Of a DNA stretch of 64,000 nucleotides, positions 26,901-37,900 are shown piece after piece; position 1 is the stretch's first letter, and each line of letters begins with the position of its first letter. Source of the stretch: Hybos culiciformis (Eukaryota > Arthropoda > Insecta > Diptera > Hybotidae); assembly GCA_964007475.1 (NCBI GenBank), contig OZ023273.1, positions 65,841,560 to 65,905,559 of the forward strand, in the 5' to 3' direction. The notes below the pieces were generated by a model. The model saw nothing but the letters and a program-made list of their open reading frames with translations, made no database searches and was not told the origin of the DNA. A program made the position numbers and the translations under genes.

Positions 26901-29900
26901 TTGGCAAAGAATGAATAGCAAAAAAGTAAATGGTTTACTATGAAATTATATTAATAACAATTTTACATAGCTAGCTAATGATGGACACAATATTTTTTAA
27001 CCTCAGGCATTGTTTATATACAATTATTACAAAATATATAATTTACAATTATAACAGTTAACAGTTAATATTTATATATGATAAAAAATCGATTTTGCAT
27101 TACATGTTCTTACACATAATATGTATTATATATTTAAAATAATATATATATGTATACATATTATATTTAAAGATCGAGTATATGGTAGGACCAATTTAAT
27201 TTATCTCATCATATTTTATTAATAACTAGATAGAATAATAAAATATTTTTTATTCTTTTTTATCTTATATCTTTATTTATATCAAAAACATTCAAGTTCT
27301 ATATAAGTCTCTAACTTGTTCCAAAGTATGTACTCAAAAAAAAATGTGCAAAAATATAATTTGAAATATAAACAAAAATTTTATTATGTAAATCATTATC
27401 CAAGATTATGTTTTGATCTTAATTCTCAATAAAGTCACAAATAATTAATACTAATTAAACTGCTGAGGGAATTAATAGCACCACATATTTATTTTAATAT
27501 TCAAAATAAAAAAATTCTTATCCAAAAGTCTGCATATTCAAAATTTTTATTTAAACGCTACGACGAGATCCAAAAATTTACAAGCAATGCTGTTTGGAAG
27601 GCAATTAAATAATTTTACCAATTTGAATCCAATTACAAGAGGGCGCTTTTAAAATAGCATTTTATTGGAAAATTTTCGCGACTATTGTCGCATAAAATAT
27701 TTGAAAATGTATAGAAAAAATAAATCAAAAAATTCTAATTTAAAAACGTAAAAAATTTTAAATTTATGCAATTAGTGTAATAAAATAAAGTTTTAATTAA
27801 TTAATTATGTAATTATAATAAATTTTTTATTATCTTAAATTAATTTTATAATTATATTAATGCATCTGCATAATTCAATATTACGATATTGAATATCCCA
27901 AACAAAACCTCTCTTTAAAAAAGAACATATTGCTGGTTGGATTTCCACACTTATCTAAAACTAAAAAAAAATTGTAAATTAACTTAATGAAAATTGGAAA
28001 GCTTTAAATAAATAAAAAAATAAAACTTCATTATTTCAGAATTTTATAAAAAAAATTTATTATTTTATTTTATATTCATTTATTGACAGATACAGCAATT
28101 ACAAACAAATTCTAGATGGAAAGCTTTTTTTTTTATGTAGTATGTATCTCAAATTTAATAAAATGAAAATCAATCAACTTCAATATTTTTTCTTCAATAA
28201 AATTTTTTCTGTATAAAAATATTCTCAATAATAATAATAATAAAGAGAATATTATTATAAATAAATAATATTATAAAAAACAAAAAAATTGAACATACAT
28301 ATATTATAATATATTATGTACATTTTTAACCATAAACAGTTCAATATACTTTTTCTACCGCATTTTACTATCGAAAAATAATAAGAAAAAAAAATAATAA
28401 ATGTATATAGAGCTACTTCATAACCCTCTTTTTTTTCTAACTATATATAACCATAGATAAATCTATCTTTTTGCCTGGTTAAAAATAAGAAGAAAAAAAA
28501 AATAGAAAATTTTATATTTATATCTATTTTTATACATTATTCATTCTAAGTTTTATTATTTTCTGATGAAAGAAAAGTTGTCTTGACAGACTATTACACA
28601 CATTGTATCTGTTATTATGATGGGAGCATAAAATATCTCTTAAGGCTATATAAGATATTTTTTTTTAATATCATCTGAAACCAGATAGGTTATTTTGATA
28701 AAGAAAATAAGAATTTAAAAAGTTTAAGACTCAAAGGAAAAAATAAATTTCTTAAAAATAAAAAATAGCCAAAAAAAAACTAAATATATAAATAGATATT
28801 ATTATTTTAAATCTTTAAATATTTTCTCTTATCAGAAAATGATAATAGAAATAAAATTCATTTCATTTAATTTTTTTTCTTCATCTATATCTTTCAATAT
28901 GCTGCCTGCAAACAACTATATACATATATTACTGATAATCTGGGGACTTAAAATGTTTTTATATCTATATATTATTATATATAAATTTTTGATATATCAA
29001 AACGAAAATACTGAATTGAATATTTCAACATATTTTGAATATAGATGTGTATATATATTTTTGTATTGTATTGAAGTCGCAGTCCCTTATGTGAAGTCTA
29101 GTAATATTCAAGGAGAAATCAAAATAAAGTGATACAATATTCTAATTTTAAATTTGTATCTCGATTTTTATCCCTGTACTAGTACTTAATGCTTCATAGT
29201 TAGAAGCATTTCTAATTACTGCCAGGATTGCATATATATAGAAAGGTGGATCTTTTGCTTCGCAACGTTTAAAATTGGAAAATTTCCATATATAGTTAAC
29301 ATTAACAAGTCGTTAATGTTAAATGCCTCAGGATCAAAAGGGATATTATTTTCTTTTCTATGTAATATATATAATATATATAGATTCTAGTTATAGATAA
29401 CAATTTAATGTATATTATATTTGGTAAAAAAAATTTATGGTATCAGTTCACAACAAAAAAAAAATTATTTTTTTTAGCTCATGTTTGAAGACAACTCAGA
29501 AGAAAAAACCAACTAATGTCGAAAAGGTCATTTTTTAAAAAGAAAAAAAAAACCTTTATAACTAAAAATGTTCTCTTAATAATAAAAAAAAGGAAACTTT
29601 TTTCTTATTATTTCATATGAATCTATATGTAAATATATACGTATTACGTACTTATATATTAAAAAAAAAAGTAACTATATGACATATTTCCATTCAATGC
29701 ATACATATATACTTTATGCTTTTCATCAGATTTAATACTGTAATGTAAACATAAATAAAGATTTCTTTATGTTGGCTTGTGTGGTTTTCTTTTGTTTTGA
29801 AACACTTTTAAAACCTTTTCATATTTCTTTGACACAAAAGAAGTAGGAAATATCTTATATCTTATATATATATATATATACTTATATATAATAAAAAAAA

Positions 29901-31080
29901 AAAAAGGAATAGCATCATTATAAAGTTAAGTTGATTGGTTTCAAGCAAAAAAAAGGCAATGCAGTGTCTTGTCTAAAGTGGATTTATGTGTTGGCATCTG
30001 CTCTATTAATTGAAACTTGAAATATACAAGAATAGAATAGAAGAAAATCAAATGCTTTGTCATATAAAAAGCTTATTGACTTAAGTGCAAAATTCATAAA
30101 CATTAAAGTGCATGCTTTTACATACAATATATGTACACAAAAAATAATTTCTAAAAGTGAACAAACGTCAATAAAATATTTTTTTCGTTATATTGATCGG
30201 AGTGAGAAGAACATTTATTTTTAAATAACTATTTTATTTTATATTTTATATATTAGACTTTTTTTTAAGTATATATTTCATAAATTTTAAGTACAATGTA
30301 CAAACTTGCGAATTGAAATAAAAATTAAATGTTGAAAGAAAATTTACATTATTTTTGTACACATTTGGAATTCATTAAATAAAGCAATTCTAATTTTTTT
30401 TGCCTGCTTCGTTTATAAAAAAATGTTTTCAGATACTGTAACTATAATTGACATAACAAATTTTTGAAATATTTATTTTTACTATATGTAAAAAGTTTTA
30501 AAATATTACATAAATCTGCTTAAAAGCATATATTATGATCAAATTTATTCAAATCTATAATTAATATGACAAAATAATGTAATTCATTAAACTGTGGCAG
30601 CCTAATCATGGTATAAAAAAATAGTAGGTATTAATTATAATACTATTTTCGTTGTTACTCATGTTTCGTTATTAAGTACTTAAGGCAAATTTTATGAGAA
30701 AAATTAATTTAAATTATATGTACCTAATGTATTATTGCTAGTTGGAAACTTTAACCAATACCCCGCCAAGACCAAATGAATTATTGTGGGCTACGAAAAT
30801 GTTTGCTAGTTCAAGAGGGCTATGATTATTTTCTAGTACTTGTGCTCAAAATTCGAATAAAAATAGTTTTTATCAAGTATGATGGGTAAATTGATTATAT
30901 TTTTAATGTAAATTATAAAATTCATTAAACTCGGTTTTCTTTCTTGTTAGTCTTCGAAAATATCCAGTGTAAGTCTCCAATTACGATTGCTATTCGATGC
31001 ATAAGCGAGCTGGTTTTGTTTTCCTCATTCTGCTTTAAGAATATAATAATCAGAGCTACTTTTTTTCCAAAATAAATAAA
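20933..31080. other. Intron 1 stretch, mostly featureless AT-rich DNA
   Basis: About 10 kb of AT-rich sequence with microsatellites, such as the (TA)n at 29866-29881 and the GATA-like repeats near 26610. A short perfect hairpin lies at 29298-29324 (TTAACATTAAC, loop AAGTC, GTTAATGTTAA). No exon, transposase or RNA gene is recognised. A 97-codon frame at 28839-29132 is compositionally like its surroundings. Confidence 0.45.
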
Positions 31081-31093
31081 AAAATAAAAACAT

Positions 31094-31160
31094 CAGTAGC
31101 CGATCAAGGCCACTTTATAATTAATAGTAGATTACAATACATGTTAAGAAAATTTGTTAT
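31094..31160 (+). repeat. Diverged direct repeat, copy A
   Basis: AGTAGC...CTTTATAATTAATAGTAGATT followed by CATGTTAAGAAAATT. It is matched by copy B at 31968-32032 with several differences. It overlaps the left arm of the palindrome at 31133. Confidence 0.55.
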
Positions 31161-31312
31161 TCTTGCGAGTTGTGTATACACACAAACACATAGACACGAG
31201 TCATGTTTATATCACGAGACCGAAGGTCGAGTGATATAATATTGACGAGTGTCTATGTGTTTGTGTGTATACACAACGAGCTGTATAACAAATTTGATTA
31301 ACATGTATTGTA
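31133..31312. repeat. 180-bp near-palindrome (foldback element)
   Basis: The left arm runs from TACAATACATGTTAA (31133) to ATATCACGAGACC. The right arm mirrors it from GGTCGAGTGATAT to TTAACATGTATTGTA (31312). The central core, GTGTATACACACAAACACAT with the adjacent AGACACGAG, is inverted almost perfectly. There is almost no spacer (GAA). No coding sequence. It resembles a MITE or foldback element; no target duplication is clear. Confidence 0.8.
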
Positions 31313-31459
31313 TACTGCTTTAATGTGCATGGGAGAGGGAGTTGAAAACAATACATTTACAATGAAAAAAATAAACAAAAAAGTTCAAAATGAAGCAAGG
31401 AAATAAAATTTAATTAATACGGAAATAAATTTATTTCTCGAAATGATTTCAAACCGGAT

Positions 31460-31623
31460 GATTTAAGATCAGCTAATTCCTAAAATATTAAAAAAAAATT
31501 AGTAATTTTTCCAAAAAAAATTATTCATTTTCTTTTTTGCAAAAAAAAAATCGAATAATTTTTTTTTAGAAAAATTACTAATTTTTTTTTTTATTATTTT
31601 AGGAACTAATGGTATTCTTAAAT
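31460..31623. repeat. ~160-bp AT-rich inverted repeat
   Basis: Left arm TTCCTAAAATATTAAAAAAA then AATTAGTAATTTTTCC (from about 31475). Right arm GAAAAATTACTAATTTTTTT then TTATTATTTTAGGAAC. The arms are about 55-70 bp around a 30-bp loop. A second shorter AT inverted repeat follows at 31627-31705. Confidence 0.65.
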
Positions 31624-31967
31624 TTTATTTAATTTTATTTTTAATTATTAAAAAAAATAATAATAATTTTATAATTATTTTTTTTTATAATTAAAAATAA
31701 AATCAAATAATAATTATATAATTATAATTTATATTTACAATAAATAATCTCCTTGTTGCTGCCATTTTCCTCGTTTGTTGATAAAAGAAAAAAAAAATCT
31801 TACTTGACATTTGACAATTGACAGCAGACTTTATAATGACAACAAAGATATTTTCAGGGTTACCATTGTTCTATTTTTATTCATTTTGTTTTTTTGAATA
31901 AAAATAAGTGCAATTTTTGAAGTGTGGTTTAAATTTTTGTACTAAAATCCAACCACACTCGTTTAAA

Positions 31968-32032
31968 AATTTAGTAGTAGCGGTTCGAAGATCCTTTAAA
32001 AATAGTAGATTGAAACACATGTTAAGAAAATT
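31968..32032 (+). repeat. Diverged direct repeat, copy B
   Basis: GTAGTAGCGGTTCGAAGATC, AATAGTAGATT and CATGTTAAGAAAATTC parallel copy A about 870 bp upstream. The two may be ends of related unclassified repeats. Confidence 0.5.
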
Positions 32033-32128
32033 CATCGACTGATCGACTGGCCGCTTTTTAGAAAAAAAAAAATATCCGCGTATTTTTTTATTGATTCTTT
32101 TTTTTTTTTTTTTTGTTTGCTCACAGGG

Positions 32129-32164
32129 AAAATATAGATTAGCTCAGAGGGAAAATATAGATTT
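32129..32164 (+). repeat. Short tandem duplication
   Basis: CTCACAGGGAAAATATAGAT is followed directly by CTCAGAGGGAAAATATAGAT. Similar CACAGGGAAA occurs again at about 32364. Confidence 0.6.
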
Positions 32165-32309
32165 TTAGCATTATAAACTAAGCTTTGTTTGACATTGATA
32201 TGATGCATGTGAGAGGTATACATTTGCAATTTTTTTTTTTTTTTGTATTGTCTGTATTGAAATATTGTGAGTGTGAGTGATATTATTTTTGTTTATAGTA
32301 TTACGCAGT

Positions 32310-32470
32310 TCAAAATGAAGAATGTAAATACAATATAGAGCAATGTAAATACAATTTACATCACAGGGAAATGTAAATACAGTTTACATTCCTCTATAAT
32401 TGCATGTGTATTGATGCATGTAATGGACCATTTACCGAGCTAAATTTGCGAATGTAAATACAACTTACCG
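32310..32470. repeat. Cluster of AATGTAAATACA motifs
   Basis: The 12-mer AATGTAAATACA appears four times (near 32318, 32341, 32371 and 32454), three of them followed by an ARTTTACAT or AACTTAC inversion, giving nested small palindromes. No gene. Function unknown. Confidence 0.6.
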
Positions 32471-32654
32471 AAGCCCTGCGCATTAAAATATTTTTCTGTC
32501 ATTTTAGTTTTATTTTATTTAATTGAATGTAGATAAGATAATACCCACTTTTTGGCATACAACTTTATTTAATATTTTATTCATTTACTGACTCAAAAGC
32601 TTTTACCATCTTATACTTAAATAAAACAAAAATATTTTAAAATAATAATTTCTA

Positions 32655-32832
32655 AAAGGCAGTACAACGGGCCAACTGGCCTATAAGTGCAAGGAAATCT
32701 GAGGATTTCCGACCTGCTACAACCTGACCTACCTACTTTATAATAATAATAACTTTATTTATTTTTATCATATACCTAGAAGTGTACAATGTAATACATT
32801 TTACTATTTTACATTTTACAAACACTTAATTC
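32655..32832. repeat. Unclassified GC-richer repeat-like block
   Basis: CAGTACAACGGGCCAACTGG, GACCTGCTACAACCTGACCT and a following TAATAATAATAACTTTATT look like the terminal part of an interspersed repeat (LINE-tail style). The palindromic GGCCAACTGGCC lies at its start. It abuts the LINE that follows. The family is not recognised. Confidence 0.35.
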
Positions 32833-34950
32833 AAGTGAACAAATTGAAAAATTTACAGAAATTCCAGTCCGAGGTAGCAATCAAACCATAAAACCGAAAA
32901 TGCCGTAGGATAATGGCAAGTCGAAGAAATATTAGGAGTACAACAAAATACAAGAAAACCATGGATTTCAGACCAAACTTGGAATCTCATTACTCAGCGT
33001 AAAACCCTGCATCAAATCATAATACAAAATGATAATATGGACAATAGAACAAAATACAGAGAAATTGCCAAAAATGTTAAGAAAGGAGCAAGAAAAGATA
33101 AAAGAAGATACTTTGCCAACATAGCGAGAACCATAGAATCAGATGCAGCAAAAAATGATATCAGAAGTGTATACAAGAATATCAACAAATTAACCAACAA
33201 TGCTAAGAAAACAAATAATCTAATTAAAGACACTTCTGGTAACATACTGACAAACAATGAAGACCAATTAAGAAGATGGCATGAATACTTCAGTAACATA
33301 AATAGCAATAATAATAGCGATAATACACCATCAAATAATTCTCTGATGAACAATGAAGAAGTCAATGAACCAGATATCAGTGAAATCAGTAAAACAATAA
33401 GAAAACTAAAAAATAACAAAGCAGCTGGTAGAGATGGATTACAAGCGGATCTACTTAAGATATGTCCAGAGCAAAGCGCCGAAATCATAGCGCCGTTCAT
33501 ATTAGATGCATGGAACAATGAAAGAATACCACAAGAATGGAAAAAAGGAATAATAGTTAAGCTGCCAAAGAAAGGTGACCTACGTGATTGTGGTAATTGG
33601 AGAGGCATTACACTGCTCAATACAATAAACAAACTAATGGCAATTATAATAATGAATAGAATATCTGTAAACATAGAAGGGACACTGCGAGATAATCAAG
33701 CCGGATTCAGACCAAAAAGAAGCTGCACTGATCAAACAAATACACTACGAATTATCATAGAGCAAACAGTGGAAATGCAGGCAACCTTATATGTAGGATT
33801 TGTAGACTTCTACAGGGCATTCGACACAATAAAAAGAGAAGCTATATGGAACTCTCTAAGGAAAAGAAGAATAAACGAAAAATATATAAGACTAATAACA
33901 TCCATGTATAATAATGCAGAAAATGTAGTCCTTCACAACGGCAAGTATAGTGAGCCTTTCCAAATAACAACAGGAGTAAAACAAGGATGTATCATGTCCC
34001 CATCATTGTTCAACATAGTGTTAGATGACATCCTTGAGGAAGCCTCAACAGAAATGGAAGGCATAGAATGGATGGATGGAAAACTAACAGACCTAGACTA
34101 TGCTGACGACATTGCCTTAATAGCCAACAACTGGCATGATATGCAGAATAGCATCAATGCTCTAAATAATAAAGCTGAACAAATGGGATTAAAAATCAAT
34201 ATAAACAAGACTAAAATGCTAAGGATCAATGATACAAACAACAATGCTATCCGGATAAATCAAGAGTCAATAGAAGACATAGAGGAATTCACCTACCTAG
34301 GAACTACAATTGCAATGAATGGTGGTTCAGATAAAGACATTCAAAACAGACTAACCAAGGCAAGAAGAACATTTGGAGGAATGTATAAGATATGGCAATC
34401 AGCTCAAATTACACGCAATACAAAGATAAAAATATTCAACGCAAGCATCAAGTCAGTACTTCTATATGGTTGTGAAACCTGGAGAATTACGAAAAATAAT
34501 ATCAAAAAGCTGCAGACATATGTCAACAAATGCCTGCGAATCATATGCAAAATCTTCTGGCCCAATAGGATTAGTAACAAAGACCTATGGAACATAACGA
34601 AAGTGGCAACAATAGAAGAAACAATTAAGAAAAGAAGATGGAGCTGGATTGGTCACACACTTAGAAGACCAGTAGGGGCAATAACAAGACAAGGACTAGC
34701 ATACAGTCCGCGAAATGGAAGAAGGCGTAGAGGAAGGCCTTGTATAACGTGGAAACGAACGGTAGAATCCGAGATGAGATTACATAATCAGACTTGGGAG
34801 ACAATAACAGAAAAAGCCCAAGGTAGAGTTCTATGGAGAGCACAAGTTAGCGACCTATGTTCCCTCGTGGAATAAGGGAATTTAATAATTTAATAATGGC
34901 AATACCACTACACCATGACCGCCGACGGCATTATAATTGTAAAAAAAAAC
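32833..34950 (+). mobile_element. 5'-truncated LINE (non-LTR retrotransposon)
   Basis: The element consists of the endonuclease-RT linker, a complete reverse transcriptase domain, a C-terminal domain and a short 3' UTR ending near TTGTAAAAAAAAAC (34937-34950). The N-terminal endonuclease domain and ORF1 are missing, as expected for 5' truncation during target-primed reverse transcription. The linker seems to extend upstream of the open frame with frameshifts (KLKNLQKFQSEVA near 32848). The 5' boundary is approximate. No convincing target duplication was found. Base composition is visibly richer in GC than the intron around it. Confidence 0.88.
33037..34875 (+). CDS. LINE reverse transcriptase (intact open frame, N-terminus truncated)
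   Basis: A 612-codon frame that remains open back to 32914, where the lead-in WQVEEILGVQQNTRKPWIS is typical of the linker before RT in LINE polyproteins; the ATG at 33037 is therefore only the first methionine, not the native start. RT motifs appear in order: KLPKKGDLRDCGNWRGITLL (about 175-194), QAGFRPKRSCTDQ (221-233), catalytic motif A FVDFYRAFD (255-263), motif B GVKQGCIMSPSLFN (313-326), motif C YADD (355-358), and YLGTTI (420-425). The C-terminal region has LLYGCETW (475-482), WIGHTLRRP (537-545) and RRRRGRPCITWKRTVESE (562-579), a pattern shared by many insect LINE proteins annotated as endonuclease-reverse transcriptase. All catalytic aspartates are present and there are no internal stops, so the insertion looks fairly young. 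Clade assignment would need a tree. This is a retrotransposon gene in the intron, not part of the Sidestep-like gene. Confidence 0.92.
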   Translation: MDNRTKYREIAKNVKKGARKDKRRYFANIARTIESDAAKNDIRSVYKNINKLTNNAKKTNNLIKDTSGNILTNNEDQLRRWHEYFSNINSNNNSDNTPSNNSLMNNEEVNEPDISEISKTIRKLKNNKAAGRDGLQADLLKICPEQSAEIIAPFILDAWNNERIPQEWKKGIIVKLPKKGDLRDCGNWRGITLLNTINKLMAIIIMNRISVNIEGTLRDNQAGFRPKRSCTDQTNTLRIIIEQTVEMQATLYVGFVDFYRAFDTIKREAIWNSLRKRRINEKYIRLITSMYNNAENVVLHNGKYSEPFQITTGVKQGCIMSPSLFNIVLDDILEEASTEMEGIEWMDGKLTDLDYADDIALIANNWHDMQNSINALNNKAEQMGLKININKTKMLRINDTNNNAIRINQESIEDIEEFTYLGTTIAMNGGSDKDIQNRLTKARRTFGGMYKIWQSAQITRNTKIKIFNASIKSVLLYGCETWRITKNNIKKLQTYVNKCLRIICKIFWPNRISNKDLWNITKVATIEETIKKRRWSWIGHTLRRPVGAITRQGLAYSPRNGRRRRGRPCITWKRTVESEMRLHNQTWETITEKAQGRVLWRAQVSDLCSLVE

Positions 34951-37900
34951 TCTTAACTAATAAAACTAAAATATTATGAGTTGGCGAACAAGTTTTACGT
35001 TGAATATACCTACTACCTCTAGGATTGTAATTTGGTGTTAGTTAAGACTTGAATTAAGTGTCAAAAAATTCCAATTGATGCCAAAAAATTTTAATCCTAT
35101 AATTTAATATTTATTTAAAGATATTTTTTATGTTTAATTTTTTTATTTTATTTTTTTTATTTTAGTTAGTAATAAATTTCCTGTTTTATTATTTTCAATT
35201 AACGCTAGCGGTTTTTTTCTTTATTTCATTTCATATAAAAAAAATTATTAAGGCCATTTCCTTAAAAAAAGGAAAAATCAAAAATTATTTCCTTTATTTT
35301 CTTTTATTCCTTTAATTATTTTCATGAAAAAAAAAAAAAAAAAAAAATAAATTAAATGAAAAACTCAAAAAAAAAAAACCATTTTTACAGGTTTTTTTTT
35401 TTTTTTTTTCTAAAAACCAATAAATTTAAATTTTCTTTTTTTTTTTATGGTCTATTTCTTCAAATCAATAAAGATGCTTTAAAATAAATTTTCCCACTGC
35501 TAAAAAAAAAATTAAAAAAAATAAAACTAAACTAAAACCATACTAATTTACCCTCTGATTCTTTTTCTAACTTTTCTTTATTTTCATCATTTTATTTTTT
35601 TTATTTTTTTTTTTATTTTTATATATAATATTATTTTCTTTCTGCTATTTCATTTTTATTTTCCATTCAATTTTTGTACAATTTTTGTATTCATAATGTT
35701 AGTCTTACTTTTTATAGGTATTATTATTATTATTTTCTTTATACTTTTTTGACCTTTTGTAATCCTTTTTTTTTTTTTTTTTTTTTTTCTTGTGCCAGGA
35801 TAATATACCAAACACGTCAAAAGAAAACATGATATTATAAAAAAAATAAAATAAAATCCTTAAATCCATAAAATTCTATCAAAATGAAAAAAAAAAAAAA
35901 AAAAAACTTATATAAATAAAAAGAAAAAGCTAAAAATATAAAACATATATATAATAGTACATAGATTTAGATTCATGGTGATGTAGTAAGTTAAAAAAAA
36001 AAATAATAAAAATAAATAAAATAAATATTTATAAAAAAAGTGTTAGCTATTACAAGGGCTAAGACGTTTATAAGTATATTGTTTGTTTATTTTCCTTTCA
36101 AAGGACTTTTAATTTTCTTAGAAAAAAAAAAAAACAATTACATAAAAAAAATAAAATCTTCAATTTTCTGTGTTTTTCTTACGGCTGGTATAGAATTACA
36201 AATATTTTATCAAGTACTTATATGCGTTTTTCTTTTTATTTTTTTATTTTATTTTTTTTTTTTGGGAAACTTAATAGAGTACGAACAATATAATCGCATA
36301 AAATTAAGCATAAAATTCTACTATAAAGTAAGGACATTTTTTATGGTACACAATTATTCAATGATTTTGAATTCATAAATAAAACAACTCCCAGTTAATT
36401 AGAATTTTAATATTTTGAAAATATCTAAAAATTATATAAATAATTGGCCTAATTTTGTCAACACCATATTAATACACCTTAGTCTCTGGATAAGCTTATT
36501 TTTAATACTATCTCATTGTCTACCTGCTTGATCTATATATAAAATAAAAAAAATAAAATAAAAAATAAGAAACTGAAAGTAAGAATATGATTAAAACTTT
36601 GTTTTTAAATAAGTTTAGTTATTTCAAAAGAATTTATTATTATTTTCTGTAAATTCTGCGACAATGATTATCTTCTTTTTTTTTCCCTGTTGAATTCTAA
36701 GTATATATTTTTCTTTTCCAATATTATTCCGTTCAAGACTTCTTACATTTTTTTTTTTTACTTTTTCTTACCAATGTTTTTTTTTCTTTATTTTTTTTTT
36801 TTTATTATCATTACTTTGTAAAAGTAAAAAAGAAAAATGATTTTCATTGGTATTAAAAAGTTTTCATTTTTAATATCCTGTTTTCTTTTTAAGTAAACAC
36901 TTTATATAATATACAAATATAATATATTATGTACATATTCTGTATATAATTCTATATTTGTATATATACATATTATTATTATTTTGAGAAAAAGTCAAAA
37001 GAAAATCAGGATATGACATTTCTTTGTTCATAATATTTTATATACAAAGAAAAAAAAAAAAACCATCAAGTTAAAGAAAAATTGTGACAGAAAGGAATTA
37101 TACTTAAAAAGACAAAAAAGATACAAACATAAAACATTAAAAAAAAATATATCTATATAAATTATAAGAAAACTAAGGAAAAAAAATTAAAAAAAAAAGA
37201 GATTAAAATGAAAAACTTTAAATTAAAAATAATTTCATTTGAGAAGTTTATGACTTAAGCAAAATAAAGAAAATAAAGAAACGAATTAAAAAATATATAT
37301 AAAAAAAACAATTTTTTCCTTCTTGCAAAAGGTTTTTCATTCTTTTTGTTTACAGAAATTTTCTTTATAGGTTATGTACATTTTTCACCGATTTTAATAC
37401 AAAAAAATTAATTATGCAATAGATTAAAACATTATGTATTTTAAGATAAATTTAAGCTTTCGTTTTCATAACACATACTAATTTAAAAATGTCAATCTTA
37501 TTTTTTTTTTTCATTATTAAACCGAAAATGTTATTGGAAAATGTAACAGGAAAGATGTAGAAAAATGTTTTTATTGAAAAATTAATACAACACAAATATG
37601 TACAATTGAAAATATGTTTTCAAGCCATAATTAAACATTTATCAATTTTATAAATTTTTGAAATTAGGTCAGAATAATATATAAAAATTTTCGTCCTTGA
37701 ACAAATTTTCCAAACCGCAGTAGGAGTAACAAAAAAAAAAAAAAATTATAATTTGCTTTATTTACATCTGAGAATTATTATAAAATTATAATTCAAATAA
37801 TAAAAAAAATAAATATTTTTTTTTTCAATATTATACAGAGTGTAATAAAAACAAACATAACATAAAATTGTATGTATTTGTGTAGTAGGTATTTGTATAT

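Noticed and set aside
28839..29132. 97-codon frame
   Set aside because: I/Y/F/N-rich like random AT-rich DNA; no domain or conserved motif.
31974..31992. B-box-like GGTTCGAAGATCC
   Set aside because: No convincing A-box; the sequence is part of a diverged direct repeat.
33012..33674. 220-codon minus-strand frame
   Set aside because: Antisense shadow of the LINE reverse transcriptase; leucine/serine-rich with no domain.
36040..36378. 112-codon frame
   Set aside because: Lies in the poly-A/T region; the hydrophobicity comes from poly-T codons (F).
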